Shown piece by piece: positions 51,469 to 60,694 of a stretch of 64,000 bases of DNA. The stretch is from an uncultured Flavobacteriales bacterium. Its GTDB lineage: Bacteria; Bacteroidota; Bacteroidia; Flavobacteriales_D; Crocinitomicaceae. Where the stretch lies: the NCBI GenBank assembly GCA_937876195.1, contig CALEIK010000015.1:71885-135884 (forward strand), written 5' to 3'. Under the pieces are notes generated by a model, which was not told the DNA's origin, did not search any database, and was given only the letters and a program-made list of their open reading frames with translations. Within the stretch, counting starts at the first letter, position 1. Each line of letters opens with the position of its first letter. The position numbers were made by a program, and so were the translations under genes.

Positions 51469-52500
51469 ATGTATAAGTTAATCCGGTCCTTCTTCTTTTT
51501 ATTCGATCCTGAAAAAATACATTACTTCACCGCCAAATTAATTCGTTTCGCACTATCCATTCCTGGAATGAAATCGCTGTGGCACAAAATGTACACAGTA
51601 GAAGATAAACGCTTGGAGCGGACTCTGTTTGGGATTACGTTCAAGAATCCAGTGGGATTGGCGGCAGGATTTGATAAAAATGCTTCCATGTACAACGATT
51701 TGGCGTATTGTGGTTTTGGATTTATTGAAATAGGCACAGTGACACCCGTAGGTCAGCCTGGGAATGATAAACCACGTTTGTTCAGAGTGAAAGAAGACAG
51801 CGGCATCATCAACCGCATGGGGTTTAATAACGAAGGTGTTGAACGGGCCATTGAAAATTTAAAGCAACGGAAAACTTCCATCATCATTGGTGGGAATATT
51901 GGAAAGAATAAAAATACACCTAATGAAAGTGCAACGGACGATTATGTCATCTCATTCAATGCACTCTTTCCATATGTGGATTACTTTGTGGTCAACGTTT
52001 CTTCTCCAAATACACCAAATTTACGCGAATTACAGGAAAAAGAGCCACTCACGCAATTATTGAGAACGCTTCAGGAGCTTAACGCGAAAAAGGAACAACG
52101 CAAGCCTGTGTTGCTTAAAATTGCACCAGATTTGACCAATGAGCAACTCGATGATATCATTGACATTGTGAAAGATGTGAAATTGGACGGTGTCATCGCG
52201 ACAAACACAACAATTTCAAGAGAAGGTTTAAAAACTTCGGAGGAAACTTTGAGCAAAATTGGAGCAGGCGGACTTTCAGGAAAGCCTGTCAAAAATAGAT
52301 CGACGGAAGTGGTGCGTTATTTGTCCCAAAAATCGAACAAGGCATTTCCAATCATTGGGGTAGGGGGAATTCACTCTGCCGAAGATGCCTTGGAAAAATT
52401 AGAAGCCGGAGCAGATTTAATTCAAGTCTACACGGGATTCATCTACGAAGGACCACGATTGATTAAAAAGATAAATCAGGCAATTTTGAAACAATCTTGA
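51469..52500 (+). CDS. pyrD: Quinone-dependent dihydroorotate dehydrogenase
   Basis: A 343-residue class 2 DHODH, oxidising dihydroorotate to orotate in pyrimidine synthesis with quinone as acceptor at the inner membrane. The amphipathic N-terminal helices (MYKLIRSFFFLFDPEKIHYF) are the membrane and quinone site of class 2. Core motifs are NPVGLAAGFDKNA, FGFIEIGTVTP, VNVSSPNTPNLRELQ with the catalytic Ser, and GAGGLSGKP. The HMG-CoA lyase-family gene follows after 22 nt. Confidence 0.97.
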   Translation: MYKLIRSFFFLFDPEKIHYFTAKLIRFALSIPGMKSLWHKMYTVEDKRLERTLFGITFKNPVGLAAGFDKNASMYNDLAYCGFGFIEIGTVTPVGQPGNDKPRLFRVKEDSGIINRMGFNNEGVERAIENLKQRKTSIIIGGNIGKNKNTPNESATDDYVISFNALFPYVDYFVVNVSSPNTPNLRELQEKEPLTQLLRTLQELNAKKEQRKPVLLKIAPDLTNEQLDDIIDIVKDVKLDGVIATNTTISREGLKTSEETLSKIGAGGLSGKPVKNRSTEVVRYLSQKSNKAFPIIGVGGIHSAEDALEKLEAGADLIQVYTGFIYEGPRLIKKINQAILKQS

Positions 52501-52522
52501 TTCAAAAAGTGTATTTTTAACT

Positions 52523-53374
52523 ATGGAAAATGTAAAGCTGATTGAATGTCCACGCGATGCCATGCAGGGATTGCACGATTTCATCCCAACAATCGATAAA
52601 GTCCTCTACATCAATTCAATTTTGCGCTGTGGGTTTGACACAGTCGACTTTGGAAGTTTTGTTTCACCCAAGGCGATTCCTCAATTGAGAGATACAGCCG
52701 AAGTATTAGCGGGATTAGACATCAGTGATTCTAAATTACTTGCGATTGTCGCTAATGAGCGTGGGGCAGAGGATGCTGCCAATTTTGAGCGCATCGATTA
52801 TCTGGGGTATCCATTCTCCGTTTCGGAGGAATTTCAAAAACGCAATACAAATTCTACCATTGAAGAATCATTTTCACGGGTGGAAGCCATTCAGAATATC
52901 GCGAAAAAAAGTGACAAGGAACTTGTACTGTATTTATCCATGGGATTTGGGAATCCTTACGGTGAAAAGTGGCATCCTGACATCGTTAGCGCATGGGCAG
53001 AAAAGTTGTACGACAAGCTCGATGTGCGCATTCAAGCGGTTTCAGATACGATTGGTGCTGCTGATCCTTCTATTGTGCAATCGCTTTTTGAAACATTGAT
53101 TCCAAGCCTACCCAACGTAGAATTTGGTGCACATTTACACACGGTTCCAGAAAACGCCAAAGCGCTTATTGAAGCAGGATATACCGCTGGTTGTCGTCGT
53201 TTTGATGGTGCAATCAAAGGTTTTGGTGGCTGTCCCATGGCTGCAGATGCGCTGACAGGAAATATGCCTACGGAGAAAATGCTCGAATGGTTCGATGAAC
53301 AATCCATTGAAACGGGCATTAATCCAGAAGCGTTTACCCGAGCGATGAATCATTCACTCACTGTTTTTCCGTAA
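52523..53374 (+). CDS. Hydroxymethylglutaryl-CoA lyase family protein
   Basis: A 283-residue TIM-barrel enzyme of the HMGL-like family, which cleaves HMG-CoA to acetyl-CoA and acetoacetate in leucine breakdown. Metal ligands are present in IECPRDAMQG and GAHLHTVPENA (HxH). The conserved GGCPMAADALTGNMPTEKM loop includes the catalytic Cys. The opening motif differs from the usual EVGPRDGLQ (ECPRDAMQG), and no leucine-degradation genes are adjacent, so a related aldol-type substrate remains possible. Confidence 0.88.
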   Translation: MENVKLIECPRDAMQGLHDFIPTIDKVLYINSILRCGFDTVDFGSFVSPKAIPQLRDTAEVLAGLDISDSKLLAIVANERGAEDAANFERIDYLGYPFSVSEEFQKRNTNSTIEESFSRVEAIQNIAKKSDKELVLYLSMGFGNPYGEKWHPDIVSAWAEKLYDKLDVRIQAVSDTIGAADPSIVQSLFETLIPSLPNVEFGAHLHTVPENAKALIEAGYTAGCRRFDGAIKGFGGCPMAADALTGNMPTEKMLEWFDEQSIETGINPEAFTRAMNHSLTVFP

Positions 53375-53394
53375 CTAATCAACTTTTTTGAATT

Positions 53395-54054
53395 ATGACA
53401 TTTATGAAACAACTCACATACGGAATCCTTCTGCTGACAGTGCTTATTTCTTGCAAAGATGGGGTAGAGGATGCGCCTGACACAACAGACGGTACATCAA
53501 AAGTCGGTGAGATTGTACACGTAGAGAATTTGTTTGACGGAAACGAGTCGCAAAGCTCATTAGAGTTTAACTTGCTCAAGGAATTGGACATTTGTGATAC
53601 GCTGGAAACGGAGGATATGCTGTGTGCACCATGTTCGTCGAAGAATTTTAAATTGATGACCTATCGCGATGACATGGATTTGAAAGATGCATTTATGCTT
53701 CAAATCAAGGCGCTAACGGTATTGAAAGGTCAAGAAGAGCCGCTGCCAATGCGACATTTAATCGTTTTTGAGCGTGAAAACGACGAATTGATCAAGGTGA
53801 ATGGATTTCGAGGAAATTTAATTGCTACGCGTGAAAGTAAGTCTGGAGTAAAAGACTTGATCGTGCGTTTTTATATTCCAGAAGATGAAGCATTCCTCAA
53901 TTGCCTTTTCCAATGGGAAGAGAAGCAGTACCGTTTTAAAACTGTTGAAGCGATTGATGGTGGAGGTGGACACGGCAGTGTGAAAGAAGCGGTGAAGGAT
54001 TCTATTTCTAAAGTCGTTTATCAATCATTGATGTCCAACGCAATGCTGTTCTAA
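53395..54054 (+). CDS. Hypothetical lipoprotein
   Basis: A 219-residue predicted lipoprotein (lipobox LLTVLISCKDG). ATG codons at 53395 and 53404 both suit. The mature part has an acidic N-terminus, a CAPCSSKNF segment and a compact beta-rich domain (MRHLIVFERENDELIKVNGF). No family recognised. Its stop codon overlaps the start of the next lipoprotein gene by 1 nt (TAATG), so the two are coupled and may form a complex. Confidence 0.78.
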   Translation: MTFMKQLTYGILLLTVLISCKDGVEDAPDTTDGTSKVGEIVHVENLFDGNESQSSLEFNLLKELDICDTLETEDMLCAPCSSKNFKLMTYRDDMDLKDAFMLQIKALTVLKGQEEPLPMRHLIVFERENDELIKVNGFRGNLIATRESKSGVKDLIVRFYIPEDEAFLNCLFQWEEKQYRFKTVEAIDGGGGHGSVKEAVKDSISKVVYQSLMSNAMLF

Positions 54055-54476
54055 TGAAACGATTCTGGTACATACTTCCAATCATTCTGACCGCGTGTAC
54101 AAACGGAGTGGAATTGGACCGTGTGGACTATACAACGCTTTTTACAGATTCAAACAGTAAGGTGTGGTTGGTAAATAAAGTGATCGTCGATAATGCCAAC
54201 ATTGCCCCTCTGGAAGTGTTCGATAAAGACATTTTCATCTTTCACCACAACGGACATTGTGATTACATTCCCATGAAGGACTTGACGCGAAAACCTGTGC
54301 AAAAGGGTTATTTCGATTTGGATTCTAAAACGAATTCAATGACCATCGATTTTAAACAAGGTGAAATTTGGCGCTTGGATTTGCCGTACATTGAAGAAGA
54401 CAGCGTATTGTTGCAGGCGCATCCAGATTCGGACATTCAAGTCTCCATTCAAATCAAGCCTTTTCCCGAACTCTAG
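54054..54476 (+). CDS. Small hypothetical lipoprotein
   Basis: A 140-residue predicted lipoprotein (MKRFWYILPIILTACTNG, Cys15) with a small beta-rich domain similar in style to lipocalin-like lipoproteins (VWLVNKVIVDNAN, then KDIFIFHHNGHCDYIPMKD). Function unknown. It is translationally coupled to the preceding lipoprotein gene and converges on the T9SS cargo gene. Confidence 0.78.
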   Translation: MKRFWYILPIILTACTNGVELDRVDYTTLFTDSNSKVWLVNKVIVDNANIAPLEVFDKDIFIFHHNGHCDYIPMKDLTRKPVQKGYFDLDSKTNSMTIDFKQGEIWRLDLPYIEEDSVLLQAHPDSDIQVSIQIKPFPEL

Positions 54477-54482
54477 TATTTG

Positions 54483-55286
54483 CTAGTATTTGATCACAGT
54501 CGTGCGTACTGTTTGCACATCGCTTGCTGCTTCTACAATATATTTCCCAGGAGCTAAATCACCCAAAGAAACAGTTGTTTCGCTAGAAGTCACTACCTTT
54601 TTTCCGTCCATGGAAAAAACAGAGATCGTTTTAATTCCCTCTAAACCTTCCACTGTAAGTTGATCTGCCGTTGGATTTGGATACACCTGAATACTGTTCT
54701 TTGCAATTTCGTTGATTCCAACTGGATCTTCAATTTCCACGCGAATATTGTCCAAATACAACTTAAACCCATTGTTTGTCTCGTTGATAAATGCAATGTG
54801 TACCGTTTCATTGTCCAATCCGACTTCACTTAGGTTCGCTGAGCGTGACTGCCACGATTTCGCAACCTCTTGAACGATCAAATAAACAGTGTCCGTAAAA
54901 CTCGCTAACTGCGTATCCGTTCTGGATACAAGAATGCGATAACCATCAGGGAAAGAAGGGTCGTGTGCGCGTGCGTCCCAGTACAAGATATTTCCAAAAG
55001 TACCAAGTGGAATGGCGGGAGTAATCAGCCAGCGACTTGCTTGTCCAGTAGGTTCGAAGTACGAAGTAGAAGAAGCAATGTGATTTAGTGCATCGCTAGG
55101 ATCTTCAATACCAATCCATGCTTCAGTGTATTCTGAAACGGCTGCATTTGGTGTATTTCCATCATTATCAACGATGGTGTAAGTCACGGGAATTCCTGAT
55201 TCAAAATCTTCGTTATAAGTCTCTATCTGAGCATTTAAACTCATTCCAATTAAAATAAAACTTAAGGTCTTTATTGCTTTTATCAT
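54483..55286 (-). CDS. Secreted T9SS cargo protein (type A sorting domain)
   Basis: A 267-residue protein exported by the type IX secretion system. A signal peptide (ending SLNAQ) is followed by a jellyroll-like domain (about 20-185) beginning YNEDFESGIPVTYTIVDNDG, typical of 'choice-of-anchor J' proteins. The C-terminal sorting domain (about 198-267) has VYPNPTADQLTVEG, ISVFSMDGKKV and LAPGKYIVE. The adhesive or enzymatic role is unknown. It shows that the organism has a T9SS. Confidence 0.9.
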   Translation of the reverse strand: MIKAIKTLSFILIGMSLNAQIETYNEDFESGIPVTYTIVDNDGNTPNAAVSEYTEAWIGIEDPSDALNHIASSTSYFEPTGQASRWLITPAIPLGTFGNILYWDARAHDPSFPDGYRILVSRTDTQLASFTDTVYLIVQEVAKSWQSRSANLSEVGLDNETVHIAFINETNNGFKLYLDNIRVEIEDPVGINEIAKNSIQVYPNPTADQLTVEGLEGIKTISVFSMDGKKVVTSSETTVSLGDLAPGKYIVEAASDVQTVRTTVIKY

Positions 55287-55309
55287 AGTTCAAAAATAAT
55301 GAAAAGGAT

Positions 55310-55774
55310 TTAACTCGTCAGGTTGATTAAAATATCTTTGTATTCCTGATAGAACTTATCAAAACGCACCAATTTATCTTTCAAAAAGGCAATGATTTTA
55401 GGAATATCTTCCTCGTTGAAGTAGTTCAATGTGTTGTCTTCCCATTTAATGCGGGAAATCAATCGTTCATTCCAGTGGTGACTTTCTTCGATAAAATCAG
55501 CTTCAATGCCCATTTCCGTTTGCATCAGGGCTTTTAGTTCTGTCATCTGCTCCCAAATAATGGCGCGAATACCATCGTCTTTCGGTTGAATATCAAAACA
55601 CAATCGTGCCCCCTTCGCATCGACTTCCATGCGTACGTAAATGTCTTTAACGCCTGTTGGGTAATTGATCCAGTTGATTTGTCGTCCAGAAGCGGAAGAC
55701 GTGCTGTTCATGGATTTCCTGAACTGTGTCCAAAATTCAATATTTTTCTCTTTGAGCGCTTCTTTTGATAACAT
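55310..55774 (-). CDS. DUF4268 domain protein
   Basis: A 154-residue soluble protein. NIEFWTQFRKSM, then INWINYPTGVKDIYVRM and FIEESHHWNERLISRI match my memory of DUF4268, a family found alone and fused to nuclease-like domains. Function unknown; a nucleic-acid link is suggested only by those fusions. It is 23 nt upstream of the T9SS cargo gene and divergent from the rhodanese gene. Confidence 0.82.
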   Translation of the reverse strand: MLSKEALKEKNIEFWTQFRKSMNSTSSASGRQINWINYPTGVKDIYVRMEVDAKGARLCFDIQPKDDGIRAIIWEQMTELKALMQTEMGIEADFIEESHHWNERLISRIKWEDNTLNYFNEEDIPKIIAFLKDKLVRFDKFYQEYKDILINLTS

Positions 55775-55818
55775 CTACAAAATTTGTTCAATGGATTGCA
55801 AAAATACGTTAATCTACG

Positions 55819-55826
55819 TAACTTTG
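55819..55826 (+). promoter_or_regulatory. -7 box TAACTTTG for the rhodanese-P450 operon
   Basis: Exact TAnnTTTG, 57 nt before the ATG at 55884. It excludes most of the long in-frame extension that begins at 55665. Confidence 0.55.
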
Positions 55827-55883
55827 GTCACTTTGAATGGCTTAATGTTGTTTAAATTGCCTAAATTAACGAAAACACAAACA

Positions 55884-56282
55884 ATGAATAAAATCATTTT
55901 ACTAAGCATAGGAATGCTTGCAGTGACTTCTTGTTCAGAAGCACAAAAACCAGTGGACCGATCTACTACAGCGTCACAGACAATCAGTAAAGTCGTATCG
56001 GCAGAAGAATTTAAGGCGAAAATGGGGAAGAAGGACGTGCAAGTCATTGACGTTCGAACGCCAGAAGAGTACAAAGGAGGAAAAATCGGAAATGCCAAGA
56101 ACATGGATTTCTATTCAGATGATTTCAAAAAAATGATTTCAACGCTTGATAAATCGAAACCGACATTGGTGTATTGCGCCTCTGGAGGAAGAAGTGGGAA
56201 GACGGCTAAAATGATGGAATCACTTGGATTTAAGGAAGTGTACGATTTACGTGGTGGATACAATGCTTGGCCGGGTAACTAA
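55884..56282 (+). CDS. Rhodanese-like lipoprotein
   Basis: A 132-residue single-domain rhodanese with a lipoprotein signal (lipobox VTSCSE, Cys17). The active-site loop is CASGGRSG with Cys98, and VIDVRTPEEYKGGKI is the conserved CH2-type motif. It would carry sulfur as a persulfide in the periplasm. An in-frame opening extends back to 55665, but the signal peptide and promoter box both favour the ATG at 55884. The P450 gene starts 4 nt after its stop. Confidence 0.88.
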   Translation: MNKIILLSIGMLAVTSCSEAQKPVDRSTTASQTISKVVSAEEFKAKMGKKDVQVIDVRTPEEYKGGKIGNAKNMDFYSDDFKKMISTLDKSKPTLVYCASGGRSGKTAKMMESLGFKEVYDLRGGYNAWPGN

Positions 56283-56285
56283 TCA

Positions 56286-57689
56286 ATGACAAAACAAACG
56301 AAAACATTCGCGGATCTCAAAGGTCCAAAAGGAATCCCTTTTGTAGGCAACGTATTGGGCATAGATCTTCCACATTTGCACAGGCAGATTGAAGGATGGA
56401 GCAGAGAACATGGCGAAGTTTTCAAGTTGACATTGGCAGGAGTGAAGCTGGTTGTGATTACAAAACCTGAAATGATCCAATCGATTTTGAAACTCCGTCC
56501 CAACGAATTTCAGCGTGCAGGGAAACTGAACAGGGTCATTCGAGAACAGGGCATTCACGGTTTATTCAATGCGGAACATGAAGATTGGGCAAAGCACCGT
56601 TCCATTATCACAAAAGGATTGGATGTCAAGCATCAAAAGCAGTTTTTTCCTGAGTTAAAAGAAATTACAGAACGTTTGTACCGAAAATGGTCGAAAGATG
56701 CTGAATTAGGGCACGAAGTTGATATTCAACAAGATTTCCTGCGTTACACAGTAGATGTCACGACATCACTGGCGTTTGGCATTCAAATGAACACGATCGA
56801 AGAGCAGGGGGGAGTGATCCAAGATCATTTGGAGAAGGTTTTTCCGACCATTTTCAAGCGCATCAACCAGCCAATTCCTTTTCACAAGGCATTCCGAACA
56901 AAAAAGGACAAAGAGTTTGATCACGCAGTAAAAGAAATTCACCAATTTCTAGACGATATCATTCAAAATGGAAAAGCAACAATTGCACAAGATCCCCATT
57001 TGATGAAGGAACCAAGCAATGTGCTCGAAGCGATTTTGGTGGCTGCAGAGACCATGGATGGATTTGGCGATGAGGAAGTGAAGGGGAATTTACTGATTTT
57101 ACTCATGGCGGGAGAAGATACCACAGCGCACACCTTGGCGTGGTCGGTGGAGCAATTGGTGCAATCTCCAGAAGCAATCAAGGCCTTGCAAGAGGAAGCA
57201 GACGCTATTTTGGGCGAGAACACCTGTTTTCAAACCTATGAAGATCATGGACAACTCAAATACGCAGAAGCTGTCGCCAATGAGACCATGCGTTTAAAGC
57301 CAGTGGCACCGATCTTCCTCAACGAAGCGTTTAACGACATCGAAGTGGATGGTTATTTATTGGAGCGGGGACATCGGATTGTTTTGCAAGTCCAAAAAGG
57401 CGCGACAAGTGAGGACTATTTCACGGATGCACAAAGCTTTAATCCGAACCGTTGGTTGGCAGCATCGCGCTGTCCCATGCACAATACTGAGGCGTTTATG
57501 CCATTTGGAGCAGGACCGCGGTTCTGTCCAGGGAGAAATTTAGCCTTGCTTGAAATGAAAATGGTCCTTTCGATGTTGTTCAAAAATTTCAACGTGGAAA
57601 TGCTGACGAATCCAAAAGACATTGAGGAAATTTTAGCGTTTACGATGATGGCTTCTCCTTACAAAGTAAAATTGACCAAAAGGAGTTAG
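56286..57689 (+). CDS. Cytochrome P450 monooxygenase
   Basis: A 467-residue soluble P450. The I-helix oxygen-activation motif is AGEDTTAHTL, the K-helix ExxR is in NETMRLKP, and the haem-ligand loop is FGAGPRFCPGRNLAL with the proximal Cys. There is no membrane anchor. Length and motif style resemble CYP4/CYP102-type fatty acid hydroxylases, but the substrate is not determinable. No redox partner gene is nearby. It is coupled to the rhodanese gene. Confidence 0.95.
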   Translation: MTKQTKTFADLKGPKGIPFVGNVLGIDLPHLHRQIEGWSREHGEVFKLTLAGVKLVVITKPEMIQSILKLRPNEFQRAGKLNRVIREQGIHGLFNAEHEDWAKHRSIITKGLDVKHQKQFFPELKEITERLYRKWSKDAELGHEVDIQQDFLRYTVDVTTSLAFGIQMNTIEEQGGVIQDHLEKVFPTIFKRINQPIPFHKAFRTKKDKEFDHAVKEIHQFLDDIIQNGKATIAQDPHLMKEPSNVLEAILVAAETMDGFGDEEVKGNLLILLMAGEDTTAHTLAWSVEQLVQSPEAIKALQEEADAILGENTCFQTYEDHGQLKYAEAVANETMRLKPVAPIFLNEAFNDIEVDGYLLERGHRIVLQVQKGATSEDYFTDAQSFNPNRWLAASRCPMHNTEAFMPFGAGPRFCPGRNLALLEMKMVLSMLFKNFNVEMLTNPKDIEEILAFTMMASPYKVKLTKRS

Positions 57690-58156
57690 AATTCCCTGTC
57701 AAGTAGATCGTTGGCAGCCGAAGTATTTTCTTTTGGATTTTTTCTATTGCGTACCACATGAATGAAGTGAATACTCGTGACGCCTACATAGATCAAGACA
57801 GCCAACAGTGCGATAAAATAGCCGATTTCAATCTCAGAACGACCAGCACCAAAGTTAAGCGTCAGTATAACGGCGATAAATCCCATGTAAAGTAGATTTC
57901 CCAAACTGAGCAACAACCCGATGAGTGCTGTCGCCACATTCTCACGGATAGCGTTCAGTCCAGCGACTAATCCGATAATAATGGCAGGAACAATGGTAAA
58001 AGGGAAATATTTCCAACCGCTTTTAATTTCTCCGTGGTCATCAGTAAATACATTTCTTGTCAACCCCCAGTCTCGATACATTTCTTCGTAGGGTAGAAAC
58101 AGCGAAAACAGAATAACTCCCGCGCAAATAATGGATAGGATGTAGAATCTTTTCAT
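57686..58156 (-). CDS. Hypothetical four-helix membrane protein
   Basis: A 156-residue integral membrane protein with four predicted helices (about 7-23, 50-68, 75-100, 112-132) and a short loop containing YEEMYRDWGLTRNVF. I recognise no family. Its 3' end overlaps the convergent P450 gene by 4 nt. Confidence 0.75.
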   Translation of the reverse strand: MKRFYILSIICAGVILFSLFLPYEEMYRDWGLTRNVFTDDHGEIKSGWKYFPFTIVPAIIIGLVAGLNAIRENVATALIGLLLSLGNLLYMGFIAVILTLNFGAGRSEIEIGYFIALLAVLIYVGVTSIHFIHVVRNRKNPKENTSAANDLLDREF

Positions 58157-58187
58157 GTGAGTAAATATAAGGAGAAGTGATGTAAAT

Positions 58188-58216
58188 TTTGTGTTTTAGA
58201 TATATTACTACCTTTG
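58188..58216 (+). promoter_or_regulatory. Promoter (-33 TTTG, -7 TACCTTTG) for the 558-residue secreted protein gene
   Basis: TTTG at 58188-58191 and an exact -7 TACCTTTG at 58209-58216, spaced 17 nt, 36 nt before the ATG at 58253. Confidence 0.6.
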
Positions 58217-58252
58217 ATGTTCATATAAAATTGTAATCTATAAAAACTAAAC

Positions 58253-59929
58253 ATGATAAAATCTATTCTTATCCTAGCTATTGCAGTCGTAACAAGTTCA
58301 ATGTGTTTTGGACAAAACAATTCCAAAGATTTTGAGGTCTCAACAGGGGAACCGTACAAAGTTGTTGATGCTGAAAACAAGCAGTATTTTCAAGTTGATA
58401 ATGGAAATGTACTCTCTCTAAAAACGGATCGTGAACGCATATATGTGCAATTATTTGATGGAGAATCGGCGAATGAAATTAAGCGCAATGAGTACGATGA
58501 TCAGTTGGGAGGATCTATTCTTCAACGCGTTATTCAGACATCAGAAGGAATGTTTTATTTTTTCCAAGTGTATGATCGTAAAAGTAGGTCGTTTGATTTG
58601 TACATGCGTCAAGTAGATACAGAGAATGCAACGCTTGGGAAACCGAAAAAAATAATGGGCACCACCCGTAAAATCACGAAGGGTGTAACAAACGAAGATG
58701 GACGTTATCCACTTTCAATGGGAACCGCAAAAATGGATGGTCTCACAGGAATGGTAAACGCTGGGGCAAATTTCTCAGTTCATCAATCGTATGACAAGTC
58801 GAAAATATTGATTCAATACCGTTTGACGCCGGAACAAAAGCGAGACGCATTGAACTATGATGAACTAGGCTTTTATGTGTTTGATGCACAGGTGAATAAG
58901 GTTTGGGGCGATGAATACAAAATGCCGCACACAGAAGCTGAAATGAACAATTTGGCGTATGCAGTGAGTGATGACGGAACAGTTTACATGATTTCTTACC
59001 TCGTAAAAGACAAAGCACTGGAACTGATTACCATTGACGGTGAAGGAGGCTTGGATACACATCTATTGCCAGGTGTAGACGCTGAGTTGAAGTTCAACAG
59101 AATACACCTGATTGAAGATGCTAGTGGCGGTGTGCGCTGCGCAATGTATTATGCAAATGCATACGACTTTAAGGGGAGTGTAGGTTTTGGAACGTTTTCG
59201 GCTACCGCTGCGTTCATGGCAAGTGGAATCTACGGATTTACGATTTCCAAAGATTTTGAAGTGAGCAACATCTACAGTGTCGAATTTCCTTTGGACATGG
59301 TTAAAGAATACCTTAGTGAGCGTCAAAGCGAAGAAATGCAAAAACGCGAGGAGGAAGGTACTTTTGGGATTGAGGATTTGACCATGGAAGAGTTTTATTC
59401 ACAAGAAGATGGAAGCTTTATCGTTGTTGGTGAGCAAAAGTACATTCGCAATGAGTTCTATATCACAGGATCTCAAAATGTAGCGCATTTTTCAAATATG
59501 GTAATTACCAAAGTTTCTGCAGATGGAGAAGTGATCTGGATTCAAAAATTGCCAAAGAATCAAGCTGCACCAATGGGAGACAAAACAAACTACTTTTTTG
59601 AAGGTCAATTGAGTTACAATTACATTGCTGCGAATAATCAGCATTATTTCCTGTTTGTGGATAATCCTAAGAATGAGAGCCTTTCGGACAACCAGGTGCC
59701 AGAAGCACATAAAAATGGTATGGGTGGATTTTTAACTGCTTTCAAAGTTGATGATAAGACGGGAGAGTACGTTCGAATGACATTGACTGATTTGAAAGAT
59801 GTGAAAGGATATACAGCACATCAGTTTGCTGTCACGAGAATTGCCGCTGCGGGTGATAATGTTTTCTTGATGGAGATCTACAAAAAAGGGAAGGAAGACG
59901 TGATGATTCGATTGGAAATTGAAGAATAA
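58253..59929 (+). CDS. Secreted hypothetical protein, propeller-like
   Basis: A 558-residue exported protein with a signal peptide ending in SMCFGQ. The body alternates short beta-strands and turns containing Asp/Gly (LYMRQVDTENATLGKPKK, then FEVSNIYSVEFPLDMVKEYL and VITKVSADGEVIWIQKLP), which suggests a beta-propeller. No enzymatic motif or T9SS tail is visible. Its own promoter is clear. Function unknown. Confidence 0.78.
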   Translation: MIKSILILAIAVVTSSMCFGQNNSKDFEVSTGEPYKVVDAENKQYFQVDNGNVLSLKTDRERIYVQLFDGESANEIKRNEYDDQLGGSILQRVIQTSEGMFYFFQVYDRKSRSFDLYMRQVDTENATLGKPKKIMGTTRKITKGVTNEDGRYPLSMGTAKMDGLTGMVNAGANFSVHQSYDKSKILIQYRLTPEQKRDALNYDELGFYVFDAQVNKVWGDEYKMPHTEAEMNNLAYAVSDDGTVYMISYLVKDKALELITIDGEGGLDTHLLPGVDAELKFNRIHLIEDASGGVRCAMYYANAYDFKGSVGFGTFSATAAFMASGIYGFTISKDFEVSNIYSVEFPLDMVKEYLSERQSEEMQKREEEGTFGIEDLTMEEFYSQEDGSFIVVGEQKYIRNEFYITGSQNVAHFSNMVITKVSADGEVIWIQKLPKNQAAPMGDKTNYFFEGQLSYNYIAANNQHYFLFVDNPKNESLSDNQVPEAHKNGMGGFLTAFKVDDKTGEYVRMTLTDLKDVKGYTAHQFAVTRIAAAGDNVFLMEIYKKGKEDVMIRLEIEE

Positions 59930-60044
59930 ATTATTCGAACTCCAATATAAAGATTCTCGAAATTTACAGGAGGAAGAAAGAGTTCATGATTATGTTAAAT
60001 AGAAAAGGAGTAGAAGCATTCAAATCTTTTTTGTAGTTTAGATC

Positions 60045-60476
60045 GTGCGAATATTCATTCTTTTACAACTTGTATTTATTCTCCTTTCGTGTGACCAAAG
60101 AGATCCATTTGAAGCCAAGCGTAAACGTATAATTGCGACGCTTGAAGCCGAAAGACAGAAAGAAAAAGAACGCGCGCGTGAAGAACGTTTGGCGAGAATC
60201 CCACCGTTTGTCGACTTGGGAGATACATTGAATTATACGGACGAAAAGGGCTGGAAACAAGGAATCTGGGAATACCGTGGAGATGGCTGGAAGAAAGTCA
60301 AGATCACACCAGTACTAAAATCGGAAAACCGTCAGCTGGAAGGAACAGTTCAAATGGTGAGACAATACTACAACGATACCTTGCACGGTATCTACGAATC
60401 GTACAGGATATCCGGGGATTTTGAACTGTGCATCAAAGGAACATTCATCCTGGGGAAGAGGGATGGACTGTGGTAG
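60045..60476 (+). CDS. Small lipoprotein with MORN-like repeats
   Basis: A 143-residue predicted lipoprotein (lipobox LLSCDQ). A charged helix (ERQKEKERAREERLARI) is followed by two to three MORN/YwqK-like repeats: GWKQGIWEYRGDGWKK, HGIYESYRISGDF and KRDGLW. The start is GTG at 60045, fitting the lipoprotein signal. MORN-like modules mediate lipid or protein contacts; the function here is unknown. Confidence 0.75.
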   Translation: MRIFILLQLVFILLSCDQRDPFEAKRKRIIATLEAERQKEKERAREERLARIPPFVDLGDTLNYTDEKGWKQGIWEYRGDGWKKVKITPVLKSENRQLEGTVQMVRQYYNDTLHGIYESYRISGDFELCIKGTFILGKRDGLW

Positions 60477-60694
60477 TTCCCATGTCAAGGTAAGGACAGT
60501 ATTTTTGATTCTGTATATGATTTAGATTAGAAGGGGCAATAAGTGTCAATGAGAATTCGTTATTATCCTATTTAACATAATATTAATTATAAGACAATCG
60601 GATAAATCCTTTTTGTCAGTCATAATTCGACGTTATGTGTCGCAGTTCATTTAAAAAGTGGAATTAAGTTCAAATAAAAAATGGAATAATCATT
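60477..60694. other. AT-rich gene-free stretch
   Basis: 218 nt between the MORN-like lipoprotein gene and the 1088-residue gene. I see no ORF, consensus promoter box, clear terminator or repeat. It marks the change from ordinary to AT-rich composition. Confidence 0.5.

Noticed and set aside
55665..55883. Long N-terminal extension of the rhodanese ORF
   Set aside because: It lies mostly upstream of a consensus promoter box and antisense to the DUF4268 gene; a lipoprotein signal starts at 55884.
60628..60643. CGACGTTATGTGTCG resembling an integron attC core
   Set aside because: The GTTRRRY box does not match, the arms are only 4 bp, and no integrase or cassette array is present.
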